Shown here: positions 9,201-22,500 of the stretch, one piece after another
Layout of the letters: each line of letters begins with the position of its first letter
Position numbering within the stretch: position 1 is the first letter of the stretch
Assembly: GCA_013397435.1 (NCBI GenBank)
Contig: VZRG01000348.1
Location: forward strand, 1 to 64,000
DNA from: Erythrocercus mccallii
Lineage: Eukaryota; Chordata; Aves; Passeriformes; Dicruridae
Reading direction: 5' to 3'
DNA: 64,000 nucleotides
The notes under the pieces: model-generated
Databases searched by the model: none
What the model saw: only the letters and a program-made list of their open reading frames with translations
Told to the model about the DNA's origin: nothing
Made by a program: the position numbers and the translations under genes

Positions 9201-11351
9201 TTCTTTGGCTCCTTTGCTGTTTGACACAGTTGTGTGCATTCATCCTAGCATATGCAGTAGTTTATGTCTTTGTACCAAGTAATTATAAAGCCAACAAGCA
9301 GGAATACTATGGGGTTTTTACTCAAAACAGTCAGAATCATGACAAATCAGTCTGATGCGTGCTTTAAATCCTGTGTGACTGCTTCATAAATAATTTTTTT
9401 AAAAATTTAATGAAAATAATTTTTTCCCATGAAGCTGCCATTGTTGGTTTAAACAGAAAACTTCTCTCTGTTCATTAATATTGCTGACTGTAGTCTCTAA
9501 GTTGATTTGCAAAGATGTATGCAATTTTTTCCTCCTTCTAAGAGAAGTAGTCATAAGAAAATTCTCACCTTTCAGCCCTGAAAAAAAAGGTAATTCTGCT
9601 TCTGCATTTTCTTAGAAAGTTCAAGTCAAGTCTTGATCTTCCTTTCTTGTTTTGTTTTTAGTTGGCTGGTTAGTTGGTTGATTGAGTTTACTGATTCCAA
9701 AACGCCTACTTAGACATTTTTCCTCCCTTATTTTAATTCTTATTAAATAGTGGTGAACATTTGGGAAAGGGAAGTTTTCTCACAAGTTTTATTAAATAAA
9801 TGCTTGCAGAAATCCAAAATTCTAGCAGTCTTGAAAAAAAAATCAGTTCTCTTTTGACTAGTAAGTTATATTCCAATGCCAATATACACAAAATCATATC
9901 TTACTAGATCACCTGGAAAAGTTGTTTTAAAATATTCATTATTCACTTGGGGAATGTGTCCAAGTAGGTAGTCTTTCTTTGATGGGGATAGCATTCATAT
10001 TCAGATTTAATGAAAGATGTTTAGGAGCTTTATCATCACTTTAAACTTTATAGATGTGTAGACTACATACAGGACTATAACGACTATATTGTGGGAGCAA
10101 GGGTTAAAAGTAAATCCTCCAACAGCCTATGACTAATGAATTAACAGCCAAAAGACCACCATGATTTTATCACTGTAGTCATTTTGCTATCCTTTATTCC
10201 TCAATTTTCTCTTGAATTTGTAGTCAATTGATGAACTTGCATCTTATAGAAGTGCCAAGTTATGGAAAGTATTTCCCAGATACCTCAACATGCAACTGTA
10301 ATGAATGCAGTACCACTGTAGTGTGAGATCATTTATTTAATTGTTTGTAGAGTACAGGTCTTAGATTGTTAACTGTTTGGTCTTTGATTAGTCAGCCAAA
10401 TGGTATATATAATTAAGCTGAAGATTAAATAAAACAGGTGATCAAATCAATGGAAAATGGTCCAACAGTTAAATAGAGCCTCTTCCCCCGCTTTTTTTTT
10501 TTTTTTTTGTCTGGTAAATCAATGAGCAAAGTAGTGTCAGCCATTTTCTTTTAGATTAGTTTTAGTTTTTATGAATTAATCATAAACATTTGCATAGGAC
10601 TGCTTAAAAATGCTGAAACTGCAAGCTCTTAGTTTGTAGTTCTTAGTTGCAAGGATGGTGTGGAATTGTTTTCCTTTGACTGATCCTGACCCTGATAGAG
10701 GAAAGCACTTAGGAAAATGCTTTGTTTAGGAATGCACTTTGTGTTCCCTCACTACACTGGGAATTTTGTGATGTCTAAAAGTTTTGGAATTTATGTGTGG
10801 TTTTCTTGAATGGTCAGGAGTGAATGTGTCTGTTGTGATAAGGCACAAATCTTTAAAATCTCAGCCTAGAATTAAATTTTGTTTTTCCCCTGAAGAGATG
10901 GGTTTCTTCAATGCCTAATTCTTTGGAAAAGTAGAATGTATAGTTAGTATTTAGTACAGCCACACAATTTTGTCATGTTATCACACAGTAACTGGAGGCA
11001 GATAGGATGTCCTGATTGTGGAAGGTACAGAGAAATTCTTGTTGAACTTATTTAATTGTCTGAAGCTTGTGTATCAAATTTTCATCTCCTTTTTGGCTGT
11101 GTCAACAGTATTTCTGGCCATTTAAAACATATTCTGTGCAAGCAAATATTTGTGTGCAGAAATCCAGAATTTTCTGTGGGACAATACTTGAGCAAACTTT
11201 AGCTTTCTTTTTTATATGCATTAGTTGCAGTGTAACTGAACTGCTTATTAGAAGCAAGCACAGAATGGTCATGAGCACAGCAGAAGTAAACACAATTTTT
11301 ATCAATAGTCACTTAGTATGTTTCCTGATAACTCCAGTAATAAAAGTTATA
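6290..11351. other. Intergenic, no gene recognised
   Basis: Upstream flank of TSC22D1. Bases 6290-6900 are of intermediate GC and could belong to a divergent non-coding RNA, but no exon pair was identified. From about 7200 the DNA is AT-rich with many short A and T runs, including 17 T at 10492-10508. No open frame above about 105 codons and no recognisable transposon were found. Confidence 0.6.
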
Positions 11352-11405
11352 TATACTACGCTATTTCTGTGCTAAAGGTATACTACACTATTTCTGTGCT
11401 AAAGG
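11352..11405. repeat. 27-bp tandem duplication
   Basis: Two adjacent 27-bp copies, 11352-11378 and 11379-11405, differing by one substitution (TACG versus TACA at the ninth base of the unit). No coding context. It looks like a local slippage or duplication event. Confidence 0.9.
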
Positions 11406-14400
11406 ACTTACAAACTCATTCACAACAACAGTAAAATTTAATTCTTCTGCATCTGTGAGGTCTTTGGTTTGTTTCCCTATGTTATGATTTTCAGGCGTCG
11501 TCTCCAATTATCTCTGCATTTTAAATACTGTATGTGTCACTTTTGCTTCTGCACACATGCACTGACAAGCCATGAAAGTCATATTAAAAATGCCCTTGTG
11601 ACAAAATGCAGTGGGAAACAGGTTTAGGATTTCCAACTCAAGCATAAGAAAAAAAATTGCCTTTATCACTTTCAGCAGAACAAAAGATTTGCAAAGTCCT
11701 GACAGTTCAAACACATAGTCAGAGGCTTAACTTCAGTCATGTGAATAGTCCCTTTGACTATTAACTTTTGGTCACCAAACCCCTAAAAACTTAACATTAA
11801 ATGTGTAAATATTTGTAGGCTCAGAAAACAAAAAGATGAGGTATGTGCTAAGGTGTGGCCTTATGGAGACTTAGGATTTTGTTTACCTTTAGTTGGTAAC
11901 ACTGTTGAGTCCTTATCAAGAAGAGAGTTACTCCTTATAATGCCATTACTTTTCTGAAAGATGCTGACATTATGTCTGATGGAGCTTTTTGTCTGAAAAA
12001 ACTGAAAAGCCAGCCCTGCAATATTTCATGGCTTTAGGATCAAGCCACATTACCTTGTTTCCAGTTTTACCTGTTATTAAGGCATTTTAGCTGTTGTTCA
12101 TAAGAAATTAGAAATTCCCTGTTTTAAATAGGTCATCGAACAAAAATGCATGCTGCTATTGATTGGCAAGTACTTTATTCCTGCTCAGTCTTAATACCTT
12201 TATTAGTAGTTTCGGCATGGAAGCACTGATGAGAGTTTAAAACCCACTGGGGTTACTTACCACATCGCACTGCTGAATGAATTCTTAGATAACACATGAG
12301 GAAAGGCAGAAATAGTGTCAAAACACGCCTCAGACTGTGCTGATGGAGCCCATCCTACTTAAATAAAGGGCAGTATGTCAGTGTGTCTGTCCTGTGAGAC
12401 AAAATACGGTGGCACTGTAAGTAAGGGAATTGCTTCCTGCAGCAAACACCCCCTGCCCAGTGTCTCCCAGTTGTCTTTTTTAAACCATCTGTGGGAAGCA
12501 AAAGACAAATCCTGGTCAGCACGCATGCTAAATTGAGCTCAGTAACACGCAGAACACTTGCTCTCAAATTGACAGGTGCCTCCTCAGCAGCCTAGAAGGT
12601 ATGGTCAAAGGGGAATCCTTGCTGAGAGGACTTCTAACAACTCCCTCTTGGCGTGGGCTGCAGGAGATGGTACTTTTTTCTTGGTGCATAAAGGAGGAAG
12701 TTAATGGGATACAAATGAAATTCATAGACGTGAAGATGAGGTGGTGTGTCAATCACACAGGTCCAGGAAATAACATGCAGGGTTAGTATTTCCAGAAGTA
12801 TGTTTGCTTAGTTCACATGCTTAGTAAACACAAAATTAGATCTGATTTTGGAATATAAAATGGATGCCAAGTAACATTTTTAATGTTTGGTGATATTTGT
12901 GAAGATGGTGTTGCTGGTATGCCCTGTGAATTGTAATCATTTTGAACATTGTGATACTAGAAGTATATTGGGGAACAGGAAATAGCCCAGAAAAATGCAG
13001 CAGAAAAGTGATGTTGGAAAAAGCAGGAATTTCAGTCATAATGTGTGTTTGTTTGTGAGTGTCCTCAGGTTGAGGCATTAAATCACAAGATAATAATCTG
13101 TGACTATTTAAAGGGGAGGGGTAGTATTTCAAAATCCAAATTCAGCTCACCCCCAGTGAGGTACTTGAATTAGAAGTGTTGCTGTAACGTTGCTCGTACA
13201 GAGCAGGAACATTCACCTACAAGCTCTGCATCCTCTGGAGCTGTCTCCACTGACTGCTAGGAGAATCCAGGGTAATTAGATGTCTAGAATGTGTCTATCA
13301 ATGGGGACCTTGCGTAAGGTGGGAGGTAAGTGAGCCCATGGCATCAGAAAAAGAATAGACTGAACATCAGAGCAAACAGTTTGGAAGGTACACTGGGCAC
13401 TAACAGTGAAAGACATCCCATGAGAAAAGGGTAGAAAATCAATTACAGTGTCACTCAAATTTAGCCAAGATAAATTACTAAAGAATTGCCTGTACAGAGT
13501 AATCCTATGCTTACCAAGAGAGGGTTCATATAATCTGTAAGATTATTCCTACCATTAATATATACAATACTTTTATCTAGCAAAGGACAACAATCCATAA
13601 TTGAAGGCTCTTACCTGATACCAGGATTAAGGTGACAAGTGATTATCCAGAGCAGGAAAGAATGTGATTTTATTCTTTAACATTATGCTGGGGAATAAAA
13701 TCACATTATTTATATAGATAAATCTATGCACGTATATAAACATGTGAATACATATGTGAATATTTTTATCTGTGGTTTTATACGTGAAAATATACAATGT
13801 ATTATTTTATATGTATAATCTTAATATATGTTTCCTAACTGAAGCTTGGTGATGCTCTCATTGTCTGCTAATTGGCACTTCCGCCTCCTCCTGCTATCAC
13901 ATGCTATTACCCAAGGGTGCTCTGGGCTTGGTTTGGCCTGGCCTGTGCAGCTGAGAGCTCCTTCCCATGTTTCTTGCCTTCATTCTTCCCAAACTGGACA
14001 TCTCTCTACAGTTCATGTGAACATGACCTCCCAAACCTAACACTGGCAGGTAGATGAAAGCAGATTTGTGGATTCAGCCCTGGCTCCAAATTACTGATGT
14101 TGCTGTCTTTTCTCTGCTCTGGCATCCACTGCGTTTGGAGGCAGTGATGCTTCATGTTGGTTTAAAAAGTGTTTAAGATCACCAAATCTGTATTGTACAA
14201 ATTTCTTCACTGTACAGCTTCTAACTATCTGAACATACCTTTAACCTGTAATTTAAATTATATACCATGTTTCTTAGCACACTTAAATGCACTTGTTAAG
14301 GTGCTGATTCTGGGGGTTTTTTTTCTTCGTTTGTCTTCTATCTTTTTTTTGCTTACTTTCTGTGACTGTTTCCTTTCTGATGCTTAGAGTATTTTTGTTC

Positions 14401-17400
14401 TCTGCAAAACTTGCCCTTAGTTTCAATCCTAGAACAGCTACATATAGCTGCCACCACTTTCAAAATACTGCTTTCAGGCTTCCAGTTAGACCTGCTTCTT
14501 CTCTGGTAGGGTCACACAGAGGTTATGCTGCTTCTCAACTAATCCTCTGAGGCCTAGAAACAGGTTTTTCAAGCAGAATAAATAACTCTGCTGAGCCATT
14601 ACACTCATTGCAAAGTGTTAAATAGCTGATTTCAGTGTTTTTGTAGACAATGATGAGTGAATACTGCATTTTGTTTCTTTTTTTAGCCTGCTTTCCTAAA
14701 GAAACAAAGCTTACACAACTGTTCTGCCTGGCTGTCAGTCTGCTTGTCTGTCAGCCCCTCTTTAATAACTCTGAACCTGTTCGTTAATTTCAGACTGGAA
14801 TAGAGGTCCCAGAGGCATGCTAGCACTGAAGATCCTTCACTTCTACAGCCTAGGAAAGGATGAGGTCCTAACACAGGCTCTGGGGAACAACAGGCGACCC
14901 CACTGCCATTTGAGACGGCAGTGGCCAAAGCACCGTGGTTCAGCCAGCAAGGTCTGGCCACCACACAGCCCTCTCTGGGGGCGAAAAAAGCTTGAAGAGG
15001 GGCAATGTTGTGGTGAGGAGAAAAATGCTGATGAATTGGAAAGGATGGTGGCCTGCTCTGTAGCACAGCAAAAGTCTGTAAGCAAGCAAGTATTGTTGTT
15101 GCTGTTATTCATGGAACAAGTGCATTTACGACAAAGAAAGATGCATGCAAGGAGTTTCCTTCTCTGGAGTCTTTCTCTTCATGTGTGTGCACATCACAGA
15201 CTCATGGTGCATGCGTATTCATTTTTCAGTTGGTTGGCTTGGTCTTGGATTTGGGTCACTAGGTGCCACTGAAATACAAACAGATGTTAATAATATTGCA
15301 TCAGGAATGTGAGATTTCATTCTCTTGTACCCAAGAGAAGGAGCCTACAGCTTGCAATTTTCAGGGTCCTCATGGGCATTCAAGTTTCCTGCTCCTGCAA
15401 GTCTTAAATCTTCTCAGCATTGCTACAATTTCCAGCTGTTTATTCTTGCAGGAGTCTGTTCTTCAGATATCCAGTGTGTAGCTAGCTACTTGGTATTTGT
15501 CCTCTGTCTCTCGTTGTGCCATGGAAGATGAGACTTTGCAGCTGCTGGTTAGCAGACTTCATACTCTAAGATTTTAACATCTTCGTGCTTTAGTCATGGA
15601 GGTCATGGTCTGAATTCTTAGTTGCCTCTACTGATAGCAAATAAGATAAATCATCTGATTCACATGTTAAGCAATAAAGGTGCACATAATTACAGTGTCT
15701 TAACAAAACAATCACGGTGGCAGCTACTACAAACAAACTAGAGAACAAAATCTGAACAGCTACATGAATACTAAAAAAAAGAATACTCGTGCATCTGGCA
15801 TCCAGGGCTGAGCATTTCTGTATCATATCTGAAATGGGTTGCTAGTGAGAGTGAATTCTAAATAAGGTGCTATCAGCTAAACAAGTCATTCTGTCAGAAA
15901 CAGATTTAATGAGGACTATTTCCTGGAGGTTTGTACTTCATACATGGATTCTCCCTTGTCTAATATGGTATTGACCTTGATCCAAGCTTTTCTTGTGGTT
16001 GGGACATTCTTAAACCCTTCCCTTATGAGTTTCTCTGCCAGTGGCTGTACTACACCAAACAGTCCCAGGGAACAGTTCTGGCCACTCAAATTCAATGTTC
16101 TGTACTGTCAAATTATCCGGTCAGTGCTTGGGGTGGTGCAGACCTGTGTCTGTAACAGTCTCCCAAATGGATCCAGAACACAGTGTGGGAGTGAGCTTTG
16201 GCCAACGCCATTTCCATCAAGTAGCTGGCTACCCTGTTTTGCAGAGCAAGGGCATTTAGTAGTATGTGGCATGGGCTGTTCATAGCCTGCTGCTCTTAAT
16301 AGCAGAAAATTATCCTGGAAAATTAATATAGGGATATAGACATACACTATAGGAGTTACACCTTTCCTTTGGACGACTGATATGCTGCCAGAGCATTTAT
16401 CCATTAACTAACTGCCTACTTATGCAGGCCCATAGAAAATAAGCATGTTAGAAATTTCTGCTCTGCTGTCAGATTTGGCTAGAAGTGACTGAGAGCTTCA
16501 ACACTACTAGTGGGTACTGGGCAGTGATGAGAAGGGGAATTCATAGACATGCAAATGTGCACACACATTTATGCATGTATGTGCCCTTGCATGCAGGCTG
16601 CAATCACAAACCTTTCCTAAGGAAATCAGGCTAGAAATGTCATGGCCAAACACAAACTGGTCAATCTAGTGGTGTGTGCTCTGTCACCAATCTCGGCAGT
16701 TTCGATGGGACTTAGGTAAAGTAAGCTGTAGCCTGTGAACCTGCACTTTTGGAGCCCTACATTTGCTCAGGTCCCTGAAATTACTTCAGTTGAACTGAAT
16801 TTTATGTGGAAAAAGGCCGCTGAGAATTGACACACACTTTTTGAACACATTTGACTCACTGCTTAGCAAGCAATCTACGACTGTGGGTGTGCAGAGATGT
16901 GCATGAGCTACCATTAAGCCATCTTGGAATCTCCATCAGTGTAGCAATCCGAAACTTGACACAAGTAGTAGAAGCCACTTGAGGAATGGGGCGTATTCTT
17001 GGCTGGTGAGCTTGCCCTGAGCTAGTGCACATGTTAACATATGCAAGTGGTTCGTACAGAATCGAGTCAAGGACACTGCAGAGTGTCAGAATGGACTACC
17101 CAGACAGTGCCAGCACTTGGCACAGTCTAGTACTTGTGTGCTCTTGCTGTTAATTTCCAATCTGAAGTACCCCCCTGCCCTTTGAAGTTGCAAAGAAAAC
17201 TTTGAAAGTATGATGCGTTGTAAACTTGGGTAGTAAATCCTCATGAATCTGCAAGCAGCTGAACCAAAGGTTGCAAGTGGCAAGAAAATAGCTTGTACTT
17301 TCTGTAGCATGCCATCTTCAAGGGAAGGGTTTAAGAGGTCAATGTTAGCAGGTTACATCTCATCTTTTCTGTAGGTATAGTTTACATTCACAGCCCGAAC

Positions 17401-19360
17401 CTGCTGCTCACACTTCCCTTGATATACTATCCCTCCCTTCATCCTGCTTTCCCCCAATGCCAGAATGTGGAATTGTTGATATTCTACCAACTGGGGGTGG
17501 TTTATTTATCCTGCACAAGGGAAAGACATTTGCATGTTGTTTTTTCACCCGCTTTCTGAGGAATTTCCAAACAATCTGTGCTGAAAAGGAGAAGTTTCCT
17601 CATGGACTTCCACAAGAACTTTTGAGAATCCAGGTTCTTCATGATTTGGATGGTGATTATTAATTTTTTCTGTCTTATCAGCAATCAACAGATCAAAATG
17701 ACAGCATTTAAGACAGGGTGGTATAGCTATCTAGGGTACAAGACACTACAGGCTGTCAAGATGGTATTGTTCAGGGCTGTCAAAATTAAAGGTAATTTAT
17801 ACCCTTTAAGGGCAAGCTAAAATCAAGGCCTTGCAACTGCAGAAGAACCTAAACATTGTAGTAGTTTAGCTTCTAGAAATATTTCATTGACGGAATGTTA
17901 ATGTGTCTGTGGGATTTTCAGGAGTGCGCATTGAGGGCAGCAGAAAATGGAATGGAGTTTAATCTGGAAAGAGACAAGAAAATGATGTCTTTCCCCATTA
18001 GAATCAAAGCCAAAGAGAATTTGGACACTTTCCATTACTTAGAACTGACTAAGCCTCTCTTTTGAATTTAGTGTAGTGTCTATTGCAGAGATGCCAGCAA
18101 AACTATCCATCAAAAGCTGGGAGGGAAAAAACACAGGTGCTCTCCTGACCCAGCTATTTATAGGAAAGGCTGGCAAATGCGTGTGATACAAATGCCCTGG
18201 TTGTGTTTTCACATTTCAGAGCTCTAAATCCAGCTCTTTGGCTGCAAACACAGCTCAAAAATGATAATTGGCTACCAGTTGTTGCTGTTTAGCAAAGTTG
18301 AAAAAACAGGAATTAAATATAGCTACCGGAGACTGGGAAAGGGGAAGAAAATTTGGGAATCTTTGTAGAAAACATTCTGGTTTGAGACAAAGAGGTAAGG
18401 GTACCAAAGAATTTACATGGTATATTTGTGTAAGTATAATAACGTTTTATCAAAGCCTGTGCATCCAGTCATACGCATATTTAGGATGCAGAAAGTGCTA
18501 TGGCTTCTAGGCCAGGATTTGAATTGGCAGATATTTCACTAAACTTCTCAGAAATTTTCTATTTGTTCTCCTGCTATTTGAGGAAATCCCAGATAAACTA
18601 TATTTTTCTAAGATTACAATTGTTGCCATAGGTTTCTGAAAGTTCTCATAATTTGTTAATTCTTAAGGCTAAAAATTATAATAAATGTAAGAAACATCTG
18701 GCATTAAATCAGAAATGTTTGGAGCCTACTGAAGGAATCATTTAGACCTTTGCAGAATGGTATGAGCATGTTGCTTCCTTTCTCAACATGACTGCTGTTG
18801 TCTCAGTTACCATAAAAATTGTTTCACTATATTTTTAACCATTTTTTAAAGTAAGTCTTAGCAGATTGCAAAGCCAGCAACAAATAGAGCAGTTTCAGAT
18901 TTTTACCTCTCTTAGGAATCTTCCAGCAATTCTGCTAAACTGATGTACGAACACATTTGACCTACTTTGGCAGAGTTTCCACAGGTCTTACAGGACTTAG
19001 AGTTCTTCACTCTATTATTATTTCTTTCTTTATTCTTTAAGCAAGGAATTTTTTAGAAAGTCACATAATCAGCGACATAAATTCCTGCTGGACAAAAAAA
19101 AAGAAGTGCATGTTTATGAAATAAATAAAATTTTAAAACCCAAACCAGATTCTGTTCTGTATTGTGAAAGGGATTCTGCTTGTTCAAAGGCAGCAGACTC
19201 TACGCAGGCTACCTGCTCACCTGATAAGTTAGTGGAAAAGACAGCATAAGCAATGGGTGTGGACAACAAATCCAAGAATATTCAGTTTTGCAGGAATACT
19301 AGAAATCTTAGAGCCTCTGCCTCAGCTAAAGGAACAGAAAGAGTTTAAATGAAAGGAGTG
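11406..19360. other. Intergenic, no gene recognised
   Basis: No coding gene or clear transposon. Noted: a strongly AT-rich block at about 13680-13830 with many TATA/ATGTAT words; a perfect POU octamer ATGCAAAT at 16549-16556 followed by a small CA- and TGCATG-rich patch to about 16600; and several open frames of 60-150 codons with no recognisable protein character. Confidence 0.6.
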
Positions 19361-19593
19361 TAGATTTGGATTGGATATTAGGAAAAATTTCTTTACTGTG
19401 AGAGTAGCGAGACACTGGCACAGGTTTCCCAGAAAAGCTGTGGCTGCCCCATCCCTGGAAGTATTCAAGGCTGGGTTAGATGGGGCTTTGAACAACCTGG
19501 TCTAGTGGAAGGTGTCCCTGCTCATGGTAGCAGGGTTGGAGCAAGATGGTCTTAAAAGTTCCTTCCAACCCAAACCATTCTATGGTTCTGTGA
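19361..19593 (+). mobile_element. CR1 LINE fragment, 3' end
   Basis: Recognised as the 3' part of a CR1 element: it starts TAGATTTGGATTGGATATTA, continues through the typical CTTTACTGTGAGAG, CCCATCCCTGGAAGTATTCA and AACCTGGTCTAGTGG words, and ends in the CR1 3' terminal repeat form (CCATTCTATGGTTCTGTGA). About 233 bp, heavily 5' truncated as is usual for CR1. The flanks are unrelated AT-rich DNA. Confidence 0.93.
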
Positions 19594-22500
19594 AATCATA
19601 TCCCAGCAGTACTCCATTCTGCCTTGTGCAAACCCCCATATTTCATAAACGCACTTGAATACATTCAGGGAACTTAAAAAGTGACTCTATATATAACTAT
19701 ACCCAGATTTTGGTCACAACATGCCATGGACAGCATTAAACCTCTACCTCCAGTTTCTGGTGTGCCCAGTATCTAGAAACATTACTGTAGGGCAGCGATG
19801 GTGACTGGCATCCTACTCATGAAAGGCTTTTTCTACAGAGCAGAAGGGCTCCTGCCAGCAGGATGTCCAGGAGCACTGCCTTAGCACCATTTCTATAAAT
19901 AATGTGCTGTGACCATTTTACTCATTTTTTGAGAAGCATGGTAGAAAGTGGAAGCCCTACATCTCATGTATTTTTTAACCTACTTTCCAAAAGATTCGAA
20001 ATATCTGTGAGTGTATATTTTTCCCATTTTTTCTTCAAACTCCAGCGAGTACATGTATTTCCAAACAATATGTGAAAATTTTAGAGTATTTGATAAAAAG
20101 ATAGAGGTCCCAAACACCTTTAGTTTGCACAAGCTTAATGAAGTAGAGGAGAAAGGTTGTTGTGTAACTTTTACTCCTGATATGACATGAGAATGGAGAG
20201 AAGTGTGTAAGAAAGAGGAAGCTCTAGTGCATAAAAGACATTGTGTAAAAGCCCTATAGCCAAAAGCCATATAGCCATAGCTGTCCTGAGTTTCACAGAC
20301 ACTGAGCTGCAGGAAGCCAGCCCTGCTGCAGATCAGCTTGCCACCCTGAGCAGCAGCAGCTGCAGAGGGACGTTCTGTAGCTTTACTAATGCAATAGCAT
20401 ATGTGATGATGATTTTATAATACTGACGTAAGGTAGGTGGGGAAGTGACACACCAAGCCCCACACCTGCCTCAATACTCTAACATCCCTGTGGAAAGCCA
20501 GTGCTAGTCACTCAGAACCCCAGAGGTTGTCAAAATGCTCTGAATGTAATTCTCTGTGTGATAAGCAATGTGTACATTGCTATGACACTATCAAAATTTC
20601 CCTGTTCAAGTCATGCCATCTGGGAAGGGCAGTCTCATTCTGGGAGGTAAGCCTGGCAGTGGCTGTACATCCACATCCAGATTATTTTTAAAGTATGCTT
20701 AAATGTTTGCAAAAGTAGTTCAGGGTTCCTTAGTAGATTAGCAGAATAAAGAGTCCTGTGAACTCTATAGTTTGTTGGCACACAGTGAAACCCTAATACT
20801 GTGGGGTACAATAGCAATCTGGGAAGGTCAGGGTACCAAACAGGACAGCATCTCAAAAACCGGCTGTTCATCTGTTCTGGCCTGGACTCCTGTGGTTAAC
20901 ATCATGCTTCAAAGAAAGTTTAAGTGACAGCTTAGGCATAGGCAGCTATCAAATCCACTTAAAGTTCCTGGGTGGGTTTTTGGGGGGGTTTTTATTTAAT
21001 GCTTTACTTCCATAACAATGTTTACAATTCATAAACAAAGGTGAAAACCTTCCTTTAGCAATAGCAAAACTACTTCTATTTGGAGAGTGTCCAAAGCATC
21101 TAAAACAGATGTGAGTGGATCTGTTGGGGTGTGGCACCATTTTTTTTTCCTCTGGTGGAGCCAAGACAAACAAAGAGGTATTTTTAGGCAGAGCCTGTGG
21201 GTACCTTCAAGCCCTGAGCAGTTCATCAATCTCAAGATCCATCTCCAATCAGAAAAGTCAATTTAAGAGCTGGTCTTGTTTTACACGGAGGAGAGGTACA
21301 CGGAAGCCCTTTGTCTGTTTTATCTAGTGTGTCTCTGAGAGGGGGAAGCAGTAAAATGACATCCTACAACTCTGAGAAATATATAGCATCACACTTTATG
21401 TTTACAGTGTTTATGATGAATTACTTGAAATACACAGACCAAGAAATGCAGGATTTGAAAAAAAATGAAAAACTAATATTGGTTTCTTATAGTGCTGAAA
21501 TAGCAGAAGATAAACAAAAGCCTAGCTCCACTGAAACCAATAGGAGTTTTGTTTGAGCTTTCAAAAAATGATAACTTCACTGTGAGCTGGTTTATGGCTT
21601 TCACTAGGTAGGAACTACAAAGTGAAACTATATCCTTATACAGTAGACAGGTATTTGCCAGTCATGTTTGGGTTGGGATTAGGAAGAAATAGAATTTGCT
21701 CTGTTCTTTCTTTTTGGTCTTCTAATTAATTTCTGCTTAGTTCTGCACTGCCTTCTTCTGCTGTAAAGAGCAGAATTGGGATTGTGTGTGTTGACAGTCC
21801 TGGCTTGAGCCTTCCTGCGGGTTGGCTGAGATTTCACAATACATTTTTTCCCATAGTGTTTTCTGTCACATATTTTTTTAAACAAACACTATTCTGTCAG
21901 CTATAGAAGGCAAAAAGGAAAGATGTGCTGTAGAACAGCAAGCAAAAGGCAATTTCAGCTTTAGCATTTGCAAGATTATATAATGGTATTAGCAACTCTC
22001 CTTTTCTGTAATCTCTTTATAAAATGTATATTCTATTTATTAAAGATGCTATTCAAAGGAATAAAGGCAATTAAGGAACATTCATTAAAAAGAGTGATGC
22101 AACTTACCTTTGTTCACAGAACATGTCTACTGACATTACAAAGTCACTGCCAACAGATCTGGACTTTGGCTTCAATCTGGAGGAAACAGACACCTGAAAA
22201 TGAGCCCAGCTGAGCATCTACTTGCTGCCACATTAGCTGTGAAAACTATGACGGACATGCGGATCCACATGAAGTGATATGGCAAGTATTTGGTGCCATT
22301 ACATGTACTGTGGTTCTTCCTGTTCAGGTGATTTTTTCCGAGAATAGCCTTATAGTGCACTTGGTATTGACAGCATTGGTATGAGCTTGTCCCCTTTAAG
22401 ATCACTGATAAAATTTCTGTTGTCTTGGACAGAAGCAGTATGGGGCCAGGAAGCCATAGAGATAAAACACCACACACTACTCTGAAAGTTAAGGAAGTGT

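Noticed and set aside
10492..10508. Long T run (and those at 22736 and 61245) as reverse poly-A tails of processed pseudogenes
   Set aside because: No gene-like sequence or target-site duplication was recognised beside them; simple homopolymers are the better explanation.
16549..16600. Octamer ATGCAAAT with nearby TGCATG words as a POU-dependent enhancer
   Set aside because: A single perfect octamer is expected by chance in a window this size; no other support.
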